Shown here in pieces: positions 1 through 6,841 of a DNA stretch of 11,310 bases. A program made the translations under genes and the position numbers. Below the pieces are notes generated by a model. It was not told the origin of the DNA and did not search any database. It was given only the letters and a program-made list of their open reading frames with translations. Origin of the DNA: Bacteroidales bacterium (GTDB taxonomy: Bacteria; Bacteroidota; Bacteroidia; Bacteroidales; BM520); the NCBI GenBank assembly GCA_028701815.1, contig JAQVPY010000058.1, positions 1-11,310 of the forward strand, read 5' to 3'. Positions within the stretch are counted from its first letter, which is position 1; every line of letters begins with the position of its first letter.

Positions 1-807
1 TCTAATATGAGGCTCGAATTCATATACGTCGAGGGCTGCTCCTGTTATAACTTTCTCTGTGAGCGCCTGTGCCAGCTCTTCTTCGTTGATGACGGCCCCA
101 CGAGCAGTGTTGATAAGATAGGCCGTGGGTTTCATCATCCTAATCTCTTTGCTCCCAATCAGATGATATGTCTCCGGAGTTAAGGGAGTGTTTAACGAAA
201 CATAATCTGAAAGTTTTAAAACATCATCAAACGGGACATATTCTGCTGAATAGCGATTTTCGATCTCTTCTGCTACTCTGTGACGGCTATAATAAAGGAT
301 TTTCATTCCGGATGCGACAGCACGACGGGCTAAGGCCTGACCTATTCTGCCAAATCCGATAATGCCTAATGTTTTGCCAAACAGAGTGTAACTGATATTT
401 TCCATAATACCCCATTGAGTTTTGCCTGGAATGCGGATCTCGTTAGCGCGTTTTATTATGTCACGTGCGACATTTATCATCAACCCGAAGGCTAATTCGG
501 CAGTGGGCTCAATAACGGGGTCGGGGGTGTTAGTAACAACTATCCCGCGTTCTGTAGCGTAGGGGATATCGATGTTGTTGAAGCCGACGCCGAAGTTTGA
601 AATAATCCTCAATTTGTCGCCTGCAGCTATGATGTCTTTGTCGATTTTAATTGTAAACATCGGAAGCAACGCCTCACAGTCGGGAATTCTTTCAATCATC
701 TCTTTTGGGGAGAAATCTCCCTGCTCAGGAATGATCACATCAAACTTTTCTTTAAGAAGATCAAAGCTGTTCGGATAAACAGCAGATGAAATTAATATCT
801 TTTTCAT
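1..807 (-). CDS. D-isomer-specific 2-hydroxyacid dehydrogenase (glyoxylate/hydroxypyruvate reductase-like), C-terminus cut by window edge
   Basis: Reading the minus strand from the ATG at 807 gives 269 residues with no stop before the left edge; the family is usually about 310-330 residues, so roughly 50 are missing. The Rossmann dinucleotide loop GFGRIG is at residues 151-156. The family signature around NTARGAVINEEEL (233-245) carries the substrate-binding Arg236, and ALDVYEFEP (258-266) carries the expected catalytic Glu265. The catalytic His lies beyond the window. These cytosolic enzymes reduce 2-keto acids such as glyoxylate, hydroxypyruvate or phosphohydroxypyruvate with NAD(P)H. After the second Rossmann strand the sequence reads YYSRH (172-176), with Arg175 where NAD-specific members carry Asp; I infer a preference for NADPH. 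The gene starts 9 bases after the thymidine kinase stop and is probably cotranscribed with it. It could be annotated as serA, but the sequence looks closer to glyoxylate reductases; the exact substrate cannot be read from this. Confidence 0.9.
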   Translation of the reverse strand, partial: MKKILISSAVYPNSFDLLKEKFDVIIPEQGDFSPKEMIERIPDCEALLPMFTIKIDKDIIAAGDKLRIISNFGVGFNNIDIPYATERGIVVTNTPDPVIEPTAELAFGLMINVARDIIKRANEIRIPGKTQWGIMENISYTLFGKTLGIIGFGRIGQALARRAVASGMKILYYSRHRVAEEIENRYSAEYVPFDDVLKLSDYVSLNTPLTPETYHLIGSKEIRMMKPTAYLINTARGAVINEEELAQALTEKVITGAALDVYEFEPHIR

Positions 808-816
808 TGAAATTTA

Positions 817-1383
817 TTATTCGGATTTTAAATAGCACTCTCGGCACAAAGGTTCATATCTGTCTGTTTCGCCTAACAATACCTGCTGGGTCCCACCTAC
901 AGTCCTGTGCGAATATTGGGCTAAGTTCCCACATTTTACGCATATCGCATGTACTTTGTCTATGTATTCAGCTGATGCGAGTAGATCGGGCATGGGCCCA
1001 AAAGGCTTCCGCTGGAAATCCATGTCTAAACCGGCTACTATAACTCTTATTCCTCTGTCGGCAAGTTGATTGCATACATTTGACAACTCATTGTCGAAAA
1101 ATTGAGCTTCGTCAATGCCAATAACATCAACATCCTCGGCATAAAACAATATCTCTGATGCCGTTTCTACCGGTATGGAAGGAATGCTGTGCTCGTCGTG
1201 TGATACTACGTTTACCTCATCATACCTTGTATCGAGTTTCGGCTTGTATATCTCAACACGTTGTTTTGCAATCTTCGCACGCTTCAGTCTACGAAGCAAC
1301 TCTTCCGTCTTACCGGAAAACATCGATCCGCATATTACTTCTATCCATCCGCTCCGGTGGTCTCGCGACGATTCAAAAAACAT
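817..1383 (-). CDS. tdk: Thymidine kinase, type II (TK1-like)
   Basis: Phosphorylates thymidine (and deoxyuridine) with ATP to dTMP in the cytosolic pyrimidine salvage pathway. The 188-residue product has the complete family layout: Walker A GSMFSGKT at 19-26, the Walker B/catalytic segment DEAQFF at 91-96 with Glu92 as the likely general base, GLDMDF at 118-123, and a structural zinc site from Cys148, Cys151, Cys180 and Cys183 (CVKC and CREC). The thymidine-binding lasso region follows around 155-175. Length is normal for the family. The start at 1383 is the only Met before the P-loop Met21, and the preceding residues resemble the short N-terminal extension of other Bacteroidales enzymes. 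It is the first gene of a minus-strand pair with the 2-hydroxyacid dehydrogenase. A promoter-like TAAATTTG lies about 40 bases upstream of the start. Confidence 0.97.
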   Translation of the reverse strand: MFFESSRDHRSGWIEVICGSMFSGKTEELLRRLKRAKIAKQRVEIYKPKLDTRYDEVNVVSHDEHSIPSIPVETASEILFYAEDVDVIGIDEAQFFDNELSNVCNQLADRGIRVIVAGLDMDFQRKPFGPMPDLLASAEYIDKVHAICVKCGNLAQYSHRTVGGTQQVLLGETDRYEPLCRECYLKSE

Positions 1384-1422
1384 ATTGAAAAAAGTTAAAA
1401 AAAATTAAACAAAAAACTCGTG

Positions 1423-1452
1423 CAAATTTACTAAAATTTATACCTTAGCAAT
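1423..1452 (-). promoter_or_regulatory. Candidate promoter for tdk and the dehydrogenase
   Basis: Read on the minus strand, TAAATTTG (1430-1423) matches the Bacteroidetes -7 consensus TAnnTTTG exactly. An ATTG at 1452-1449 sits 18 bases upstream as an imperfect -33 element (consensus TTTG, usual spacer about 19-21). Transcription would begin near 1415-1418, giving a leader of about 30 bases before the tdk ATG. The -7 box is good and the -33 box only fair. Confidence 0.5.
1441..1448 (+). promoter_or_regulatory. Weak candidate -7 element for the 1477-5806 operon
   Basis: TACCTTAG followed by CA resembles the Bacteroidetes -7 element TAnnTTTG with one mismatch, and is placed 28 bases before the ATG at 1477. 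No TTTG is visible at the matching -33 distance (around 1418-1421). If used, it lies back to back with the tdk promoter and their footprints overlap. This is a suggestion only. Confidence 0.3.
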
Positions 1453-1476
1453 CTAATTCGTTAAAATAAATATAAC

Positions 1477-2733
1477 ATGCCGAAGAATAATTCGATCATT
1501 CGCGACCTTGAGGTTATTAATACGTTGACAGGAAAAGTATTAGAAGATGAGGAGCTGAGTTTTCTTGAAATTGATGTGCTAAAAGACAGCCTGAAATCTC
1601 TGTATTGTGATGTGAGAGAACTTGAGTTTTCTAAGCTCGAAGAGACGGTTTCAGCCAAACGACCTACCCCTGTGGTTGTAAATTTGTATGATGACTTATC
1701 AACATCCACCCGGGAAGAGCCTTCGTCTGAATGTGAGCCGGAACCGGTTAACATACCTGAACTTGATCCGGAAGACATGCCCGATTTTGAAACTGTCCCG
1801 GAATCGCATCCGGAACCGGAGCCTGAAATGATACCGGAATCGGGAGGGGAGTCTGCACCGGAAATGGAACCAGCACCTATCGTAGAACCGACTGAAGAAC
1901 AAAAGTCGGAACAGTCTTCAGAATCAGAGACAGAACATAAATCGCAACATCGTGTCCCGGTAGATATTTTCTCTACACTTGGAACGCCACTGTTCTTTAA
2001 TAATGAAGATGAGGTACCGGATACTAATGTTGCTCCGGAAGAGCTAACGTCTTCAGATATGGAGTCATCACCACAAATTGATGAAGACGATTCTCTTATA
2101 TTTGACGAAGAGGATATAGTTGATAGGAAACCAACTGATGAAAAAGAAACCGAGTCTGATGATTCGGAACCCGATCAGCGACTTGATATTGAACCTGAAG
2201 TCGAGATGTCTCTTGATATAGAGGAGATATGCGTGAACGACGACATACCTGAAGAGGAGCTGCCGTTATCTGAAGAAGAACCCGTGGAGGATGAAGTTGA
2301 TGAAAGTCCGAGAGGACTATTCCCTGAGCCGGAGCTTGATCTTGACTTTGGAGATAATACCGTTGAGCCATCAGAGGACGAGCAGCGTCCGTTAACTATA
2401 GCCGAGCGACTTAGCGGCGCCAGTAATACTCTCGGAGATCTGCTTGCCGCCACAAATCATAAGGCTGATACTACCGTTGCGGATAGACTGAATATGGATA
2501 AACCTGCTAATATTAAATCAGCGATAGGTATTAACGATAAATTCTATTTTATCAATAAACTGTTTGACGGTGACGTTAAATTTTATAATGAGACTATTGA
2601 TAAATTCAGTAACCTCACATCATTGAACGATGCCAAGATATTGTTGCAGTTGTTGATAAACAAGTACAGCTGGAATTTCAATGATACAGCGTATAAGAAA
2701 TTTGAAGATATTATCGAGCGAAATTTTGAATAA
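1477..2733 (+). CDS. Acidic Glu/Pro-rich protein of unknown function with a helical C-terminal module
   Basis: A 418-residue cytosolic protein with no signal peptide or membrane segment. It has three parts. Residues 1-55 look helical (for example LEDEELSFLEIDVLKDSLKS). Residues about 75-303 are a very acidic, low-complexity and probably disordered linker, rich in Pro-Glu pairs at 86-140 and in Asp/Glu runs from 180 to 300, interrupted by a short hydrophobic island VDIFSTLGTPLFFN (162-175). Residues 304-418 form a compact module containing AIGINDKFYFINKLFDGD (346-363) and KYSWNF (393-398). From memory, similar C-terminal modules occur in hypothetical proteins of other Bacteroidales, but I know of no assigned function. 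It heads a tight operon: the M28 peptidase starts 2 bases after its stop. The start at 1477 is preceded by an A-rich leader and an in-frame stop. That the gene is real is well supported by its continuous reading frame and tight spacing; its role is unknown. Confidence 0.85.
   Translation: MPKNNSIIRDLEVINTLTGKVLEDEELSFLEIDVLKDSLKSLYCDVRELEFSKLEETVSAKRPTPVVVNLYDDLSTSTREEPSSECEPEPVNIPELDPEDMPDFETVPESHPEPEPEMIPESGGESAPEMEPAPIVEPTEEQKSEQSSESETEHKSQHRVPVDIFSTLGTPLFFNNEDEVPDTNVAPEELTSSDMESSPQIDEDDSLIFDEEDIVDRKPTDEKETESDDSEPDQRLDIEPEVEMSLDIEEICVNDDIPEEELPLSEEEPVEDEVDESPRGLFPEPELDLDFGDNTVEPSEDEQRPLTIAERLSGASNTLGDLLAATNHKADTTVADRLNMDKPANIKSAIGINDKFYFINKLFDGDVKFYNETIDKFSNLTSLNDAKILLQLLINKYSWNFNDTAYKKFEDIIERNFE
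1732..1896 (+). repeat. Degenerate Pro-Glu coding repeat (CCGGAA units)
   Basis: Inside the acidic protein, codons for residues 86-140 are dominated by irregularly spaced CCG GAA (Pro-Glu) and related CCT GAA and CCG GAG pairs. The unit is irregular, not a perfect tandem array, so it looks like an old, drifting low-complexity segment rather than a fresh expansion. It encodes part of the disordered linker. Confidence 0.7.
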
Positions 2734-2735
2734 AG

Positions 2736-3998
2736 ATGAAAAGATTGCTGCTTATATCGTTGTTTTTTACATGTATCTGTGCTTTCGGGCAGGATCTCAG
2801 CTATATGAGAAGCGTGATTGACACACTTTCTTCTCGGGAGATGTTTGGTCGCGCTTATTCAAAGAATGGAGCGAAAAAGGCATCTTTATATATTGCGAAT
2901 GAGTATGAGTGTATGGGAATACAGCCTGTCTCAAGTAGTTCATTCTTCCAGACATTAAAATACCCTACAACCGATTTTAGAAAGATGCCTAAGGTGTGTC
3001 TCGATTGTAAAGAGTTGATACCGGCGGTGGATTTTATTGTCACCAAAGCCTCTAAATCAGTGAAAGGGACTTTTTCTATTGTGCCATTTCTCAACGATTC
3101 TGTTAAAGATGAGCTTGTTAAGATGAAAGTTATGATGAATGGAGATAAGAATAAGGTTATTCTTACCGATTCATTTCATCCCGAGCTGAAAAACATGGGG
3201 CGTATGACTTATGGTGGGACAGTATTTGTTAATAACAGTAACAGGGTTACATGGGCGATGAGTGATGCGAAGGCCATGAAAAGGACTTTTACAATTTATA
3301 TGCCTAAGGGCGTCATTACAGCTGATGCTAAGAAAATGTATGTTTCTATCAAAAATAAGAAAATCAGGAACTTTCATACCCGTAATGTCGTAGGGGTTAT
3401 TTCAGGGACGTCTGAAAAAGAAGATTATTTCATGATCGGGGCACATTATGACCATCTCGGGGGATTCGGTGACAACATCTATATGCCTGGGACTAATGAT
3501 AATGCTAGTGGGGTGGCGATGATGCTGTCGATTGCAAAATATTTGAAGGATAATAACATCTCTCTTCAACATTCTTTGCTGTTGGTCGCATTTGCAGGTG
3601 AGGAAGCAGGATTGATAGGATCGACGTATTTTGCGGAGCACCCTCCTGTAGCATTGAATAAAGTTGATTTCTTTATAAATCTTGATATGGTCGGTGGCGG
3701 GGCTGATGGGATAACAATCGTCAACGGTACTTCTTATAAAAATGAGATAAATCTCTTAAAAGAGATAAATGATAAAAACGACTACGTTCCTGAAATTCTT
3801 TTGAGAGGTCCTTCTGATAACAGCGACCATGCGCCGCTTAATGCCAAGGGGGTGCCGTCGATATTTATTTATACGAGGGGGAGCAATTTAAAAGAATATC
3901 ATACGATATACGACAATTCACGAAATTTTCCTTTAGATAAGAGCGGCGAACTGATTCGCCTTATCGTTGATTTTCTTGTTGAACTTGATAAAAAATAA
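2736..3998 (+). CDS. Secreted M28-family zinc aminopeptidase
   Basis: A 420-residue exported metallopeptidase. An N-terminal signal peptide (MKRLLLISLFFTCICAFG) is probably cut before Gln19, placing the enzyme in the periplasm or outside the cell. Residues about 20-210 form an N-terminal region I cannot assign; the peptidase M28 domain follows. All five expected di-zinc ligands can be placed: His237 in GAHYDHLG, bridging Asp255 in GTNDNASG, Glu290 in AGEEAG, Asp317 in NLDMVGG and His365 in SDHAPL. The likely general base is Glu289, and Asp239 also fits the conserved HxD. Members remove N-terminal amino acids from peptides; substrate preference cannot be told. It begins 2 bases after the acidic protein and ends 1 base before rsmI, so all three are very probably one transcript. 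The reading frame is intact and looks functional. Confidence 0.93.
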   Translation: MKRLLLISLFFTCICAFGQDLSYMRSVIDTLSSREMFGRAYSKNGAKKASLYIANEYECMGIQPVSSSSFFQTLKYPTTDFRKMPKVCLDCKELIPAVDFIVTKASKSVKGTFSIVPFLNDSVKDELVKMKVMMNGDKNKVILTDSFHPELKNMGRMTYGGTVFVNNSNRVTWAMSDAKAMKRTFTIYMPKGVITADAKKMYVSIKNKKIRNFHTRNVVGVISGTSEKEDYFMIGAHYDHLGGFGDNIYMPGTNDNASGVAMMLSIAKYLKDNNISLQHSLLLVAFAGEEAGLIGSTYFAEHPPVALNKVDFFINLDMVGGGADGITIVNGTSYKNEINLLKEINDKNDYVPEILLRGPSDNSDHAPLNAKGVPSIFIYTRGSNLKEYHTIYDNSRNFPLDKSGELIRLIVDFLVELDKK

Positions 3999-3999
3999 T

Positions 4000-4674
4000 A
4001 TGGGAAAGCTGTTTCTTGTTCCTACGCCGATAGGAAATATGGAGGATATGACATTCAGAGCCGTAAGGGTTTTGAAGGAGGCGGATTTTGTGCTTGCAGA
4101 GGATACTCGAACTTCAGGGAATCTGCTTCGGCATTTTGAAATAGATACAAAATTGCAACCATTCCATCAATATAATGAGCATTCCGTACTTGAAAGCGTA
4201 ATAAATAGAATTAAAGCGGCAAAAACCGCGTGTCTTATTTCCGATGCGGGCACGCCTGCTATTTCAGATCCCGGGTATTTACTGGTGAGAGAGTGCTTAA
4301 AAAATGAAATTCAGGTTGAGTGTTTGCCAGGAGCTACTGCTTTGATACCGGCAGTGGCCTGTTCCGGCTTGTCGTGTGAAAAGTTTATTTTTGAGGGTTT
4401 TCTTCCTCATAAAAAAGGACGTAATACTCGATTGCAGCAATTGAAAGATAATGCTTATACAACAATATTATATGAATCTCCGTTCAGATTATTAAAAACC
4501 CTGGAACAGTTGAAGGAGGTTCTTGGCGATGATCGTAAAGTCTCTGTGGCTCGTGAATTGAGCAAAATGTTTGAAGAATACTCACGGGGTACGCTTGCCG
4601 AACTGTGTGAGTTGTATAAGGATAAAACTGTAAAGGGCGAAATTGTAATTGTTATAGAAGGAAATGAAAATTAA
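4000..4674 (+). CDS. rsmI: 16S rRNA 2'-O-ribose C1402 methyltransferase RsmI
   Basis: A cytosolic SAM-dependent enzyme of the tetrapyrrole-methylase fold that 2'-O-methylates C1402 in the decoding centre of 16S rRNA. The 224 residues carry the family landmarks in order: LVPTPIGN near the N-terminus (6-13), AEDTRTSGNLLRHF (33-46), the SAM-site loop LISDAGTPAISDPGY (79-93), and LPGATALIPAVACSGL (109-124), then LYESPFRL (158-165) and ARELSKMFEE (184-193). Length is at the short end of the family (about 220-290), as in other Bacteroidetes that lack the C-terminal extension. The start at 4000, one base after the peptidase stop, is preferred over an in-frame Met at 3967 because family members begin with the short Met-x-Lys/x-Leu stretch directly before VPTPIGN, and the earlier start would overlap the peptidase by 32 bases. 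Confidence 0.96.
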   Translation: MGKLFLVPTPIGNMEDMTFRAVRVLKEADFVLAEDTRTSGNLLRHFEIDTKLQPFHQYNEHSVLESVINRIKAAKTACLISDAGTPAISDPGYLLVRECLKNEIQVECLPGATALIPAVACSGLSCEKFIFEGFLPHKKGRNTRLQQLKDNAYTTILYESPFRLLKTLEQLKEVLGDDRKVSVARELSKMFEEYSRGTLAELCELYKDKTVKGEIVIVIEGNEN

Positions 4675-4690
4675 TTTAAATCTTAATTAT

Positions 4691-5806
4691 ATGAAAAAAT
4701 TATTATTTGGAATCATCTGCTGCGTTTTGATCACAGCGTGTTCTACTAAGACGGAACGTTATACTATTACGGGTACACTATCAGGTGTGGGCGAAGGAAC
4801 TCTTTTGCTGGTGGAGCGTGTTGACGGTGAGGCGGTCATACTTAATCAGGCAAATTTGGTTGATGGAAACTTTACGTTTAATGGGAGTCTCGATTATCCG
4901 AAATATGTCGGGCTTGCAATAGATAAAGACAAACCATTTTATGTGTTTTATGCCGAGAATTCCAAAATTAATATCAAAGGAGATGTTAATATGCCTGAAA
5001 GTTTTGTTTGTACCGGTTCGGAATCAAATGATGTTTATTCGTCATTTCTTAACGATTATCAATCTATTGACAGACAGGTGAGGAATTTATATGTTCTTTA
5101 TGATTCTGCAACGATTTTGCAGGATACAGTTGAGATGGAAAGGTTAGAAAAAGAGTTGGATTATCTTGATATGGATGCACGTAAACAGTTGCTGACTGAT
5201 GCGGTGGAGAATCATCCCGACAGCCCTGTAGTACCGTATCTGATGTATAGGTTCGCCTTTTTATATGACATGGACCTGGATGCCATAAAAAGTGATTATG
5301 ACAAGCTCGAAGAAGCGGCTAAGGTCGGCGTCGGCTATGAAAGGCTATCTGAAATGATTGATGTCATGGAAAAAGTTAAAATCGGCCAGCCATTTGTCGA
5401 TTTCACAATGAATGATGTTAATGGAGACCCTGTATCTGTGTCTGATTTTGCAGGTAAAGGGTATCTTTTAATCGATTTCTGGGCTTCATGGTGTAGTCCG
5501 TGCAGGAGAGAAAACCCTAACGTATTAAATGCTTATAATGCATATAAGGATAAGGGATTTGATGTTTTGGGCGTATCTCTTGATGCAGATAAAACAAGTT
5601 GGGAGAAGGCAATTGCTGCAGATGGTTTAGTTTGGCATCACATGTCGGACCTTGACCAATGGAACAATGCGGGAGCTAAACTTTATGCTGTAAAATCCAT
5701 ACCCTCTAATGTGTTGCTTGATCCTAACGGAATAATAATAGCAAGAAACATTATGGGAGAAAAACTTTTTGATACTTTGGAGATATATCTGAATAATGTT
5801 CAATAG
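4691..5806 (+). CDS. DUF4369/thioredoxin-like (TlpA/AhpC-TSA) lipoprotein
   Basis: A 371-residue envelope protein. The N-terminus is a lipoprotein signal with lipobox ITAC, so Cys17 is the likely lipidated residue. No acidic run follows the Cys, so the surface-export signal known from Bacteroidetes is not evident and a periplasm-facing anchor is more likely. Residues about 22-115 look like the DUF4369 beta domain, followed by a helical linker (about 115-228) and a thioredoxin fold (about 230-371) with the redox motif WCSPC (Cys268, Cys271) and the cis-Pro loop at Pro338 (SIPSN). Such proteins are thought to act as thiol-disulfide reductases in the periplasm; the partner is unknown. An in-frame Met at 4664 would extend the protein by nine polar residues and overlap rsmI, so 4691, which starts directly on the signal peptide, is chosen. 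It lies 16 bases after rsmI and probably ends that operon. Confidence 0.93.
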   Translation: MKKLLFGIICCVLITACSTKTERYTITGTLSGVGEGTLLLVERVDGEAVILNQANLVDGNFTFNGSLDYPKYVGLAIDKDKPFYVFYAENSKINIKGDVNMPESFVCTGSESNDVYSSFLNDYQSIDRQVRNLYVLYDSATILQDTVEMERLEKELDYLDMDARKQLLTDAVENHPDSPVVPYLMYRFAFLYDMDLDAIKSDYDKLEEAAKVGVGYERLSEMIDVMEKVKIGQPFVDFTMNDVNGDPVSVSDFAGKGYLLIDFWASWCSPCRRENPNVLNAYNAYKDKGFDVLGVSLDADKTSWEKAIAADGLVWHHMSDLDQWNNAGAKLYAVKSIPSNVLLDPNGIIIARNIMGEKLFDTLEIYLNNVQ

Positions 5807-5810
5807 CAAT

Positions 5811-5822
5811 CTTAATATTAAG
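5811..5822. repeat. 12-base palindrome upstream of the PRPP synthetase promoter
   Basis: CTTAATATTAAG is a perfect 12-base palindrome, 10 bases upstream of the -33 element at 5833. It has no loop and no following T-run, so it is not an evident terminator of the upstream gene. It could be a binding site for a dimeric regulator, or chance in AT-rich spacer. Confidence 0.35.
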
Positions 5823-5832
5823 TGATAAAAGT

Positions 5833-5863
5833 TTTGTCTTAAAATAAAAAAATAGTACTTTTG
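5833..5863 (+). promoter_or_regulatory. Bacteroidetes-type promoter for the PRPP synthetase and bL25 genes
   Basis: TTTG at 5833-5836 and TACTTTTG at 5856-5863 are separated by exactly 19 bases, an exact match to the Bacteroidetes housekeeping consensus TTTG-N19-TAnnTTTG recognised by the primary sigma factor. Transcription would begin close to 5870, leaving a leader of only about 10 bases before the ATG at 5881. The leader is A/T-rich and has no Shine-Dalgarno sequence, which is usual in this phylum. Confidence 0.85.
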
Positions 5864-5880
5864 CAAAAATTTTTGAGATC

Positions 5881-6813
5881 ATGGCTAAAGAAGTGAATAT
5901 TTTTGCCGGCAGAGCAACCGAATATCTTGGTAAACAGATCGCTGCCGAATATAATTCGACATTGGGGAACGTTAGTTTCAATGTGTTTTCCGATGGTGAA
6001 TTTCAACCGTCTTTTGAACAGAATCTTAGAGGAAATTCGGTTTATTTAGTTCAATCTACATTTCCTCCAGCGGATAATCTTATGGAACTGCTTATGCTTA
6101 TTGATGCTGCACGTCGTGCTTCTGCAAAGCATATAGTTGCTATTGTACCTTATTTTGGCTATGCTCGTCAAGATAGAAAAGATAAACCGAGAGTTCCGAT
6201 AACCTCAAAGCTTGTTGCCAATTTAATGACCGCAGCCGGTTTGGAACGTCTGGTGACGATGGATTTACATGCCGATCAGATTCAGGGTTTCTTTGATATT
6301 CCTGTAGATCATCTTTATGCTTCATCGGTTTTCGTTCCTATTATCAGAAAACTTGGTCTTGACAATATGACCTTTGCTTCACCTGATGCAGGGGGTACAA
6401 AGCGTGCGGCTTCATATGCCAAGGCTTTCGGTACGGATTTCGTTATGTGTTACAAACAAAGGTCTAAGCCCAATGAAATAGAAAAGATGGCTCTTATTGG
6501 AAATGTCAAGGGCAGGAATGTTATACTTCTTGACGATATGATTGATACTGCAGGTACTATTACTAGAGCAGCCAACCTTATCAAACAGGAGGGCGCAAAT
6601 AGCGTAATGGCGTTTGCCTCTCATGCTGTTCTTTCCGGGCATGCCTATGAAAAATTACAGGATTCTGCTTTTGACAAAGTGTTTTTGACGGATTCTATTC
6701 CATTGAAACAACAATGCGATAAAATTCAGGTGGTTCCTACTGCCGGGCTTTTCGCAGAAGTAATCAGAAAAATACAGAACTGTGAGTCAGTTAGCTCATT
6801 GTTCCAATTTTAA
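5881..6813 (+). CDS. prs: Ribose-phosphate pyrophosphokinase (PRPP synthetase)
   Basis: Makes 5-phosphoribosyl 1-pyrophosphate from ribose 5-phosphate and ATP in the cytosol, feeding purine, pyrimidine, NAD, histidine and tryptophan synthesis. The 310-residue length is typical of class I enzymes. Visible landmarks are FSDGEF (36-41), the ATP-binding YFGYARQDRKD (91-101) with Arg96, Gln97 and Asp98, the catalytic MDLHADQIQGFF segment (127-138) with His130, ASPDAGG (166-172), the flexible-loop basic residues Lys192 and Arg194, and the PRPP/ribose-phosphate-binding loop LLDDMIDTAGT (216-226). The usual Bacteroidetes form has an altered sequence after SPDAGG (TKRA), as seen here. The gene has its own strong promoter and is followed after 28 bases by the bL25 gene. 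Confidence 0.96.
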   Translation: MAKEVNIFAGRATEYLGKQIAAEYNSTLGNVSFNVFSDGEFQPSFEQNLRGNSVYLVQSTFPPADNLMELLMLIDAARRASAKHIVAIVPYFGYARQDRKDKPRVPITSKLVANLMTAAGLERLVTMDLHADQIQGFFDIPVDHLYASSVFVPIIRKLGLDNMTFASPDAGGTKRAASYAKAFGTDFVMCYKQRSKPNEIEKMALIGNVKGRNVILLDDMIDTAGTITRAANLIKQEGANSVMAFASHAVLSGHAYEKLQDSAFDKVFLTDSIPLKQQCDKIQVVPTAGLFAEVIRKIQNCESVSSLFQF

Positions 6814-6841
6814 TATAGTAATAATTTAAATTAAAAAAGAA

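Noticed and set aside
168..362. Plus-strand 64-codon open frame opposite the 2-hydroxyacid dehydrogenase
   Set aside because: It lies wholly antisense to a clearly recognisable gene with the Arg-Glu family signature, and its translation shows no domain.
1461..2453. Several minus-strand Ser/Arg-rich open frames opposite the acidic protein
   Set aside because: They mirror the repetitive Pro-Glu/Asp-Glu codons of the plus-strand gene and are low-complexity shadows.
3967..3999. Earlier in-frame start for rsmI
   Set aside because: It adds eleven residues not typical of the family and overlaps the peptidase; the start at 4000 fits the family N-terminus.
4664..4690. Earlier in-frame start for the thioredoxin-like lipoprotein
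   Set aside because: It would place nine polar residues before the lipoprotein signal and overlap rsmI.
5859..5874. Palindromic TTTTGCAAAA and AAAAATTTTT overlapping the prs -7 element
   Set aside because: Both follow from the -7 consensus and the A/T-rich leader; they are too short and simple to claim as an operator or terminator.
6822..6833. AT-only palindrome TAATTTAAATTA before the bL25 gene
   Set aside because: Pure A/T sequence in an AT-rich spacer; expected by chance and without a T-run or promoter elements nearby.
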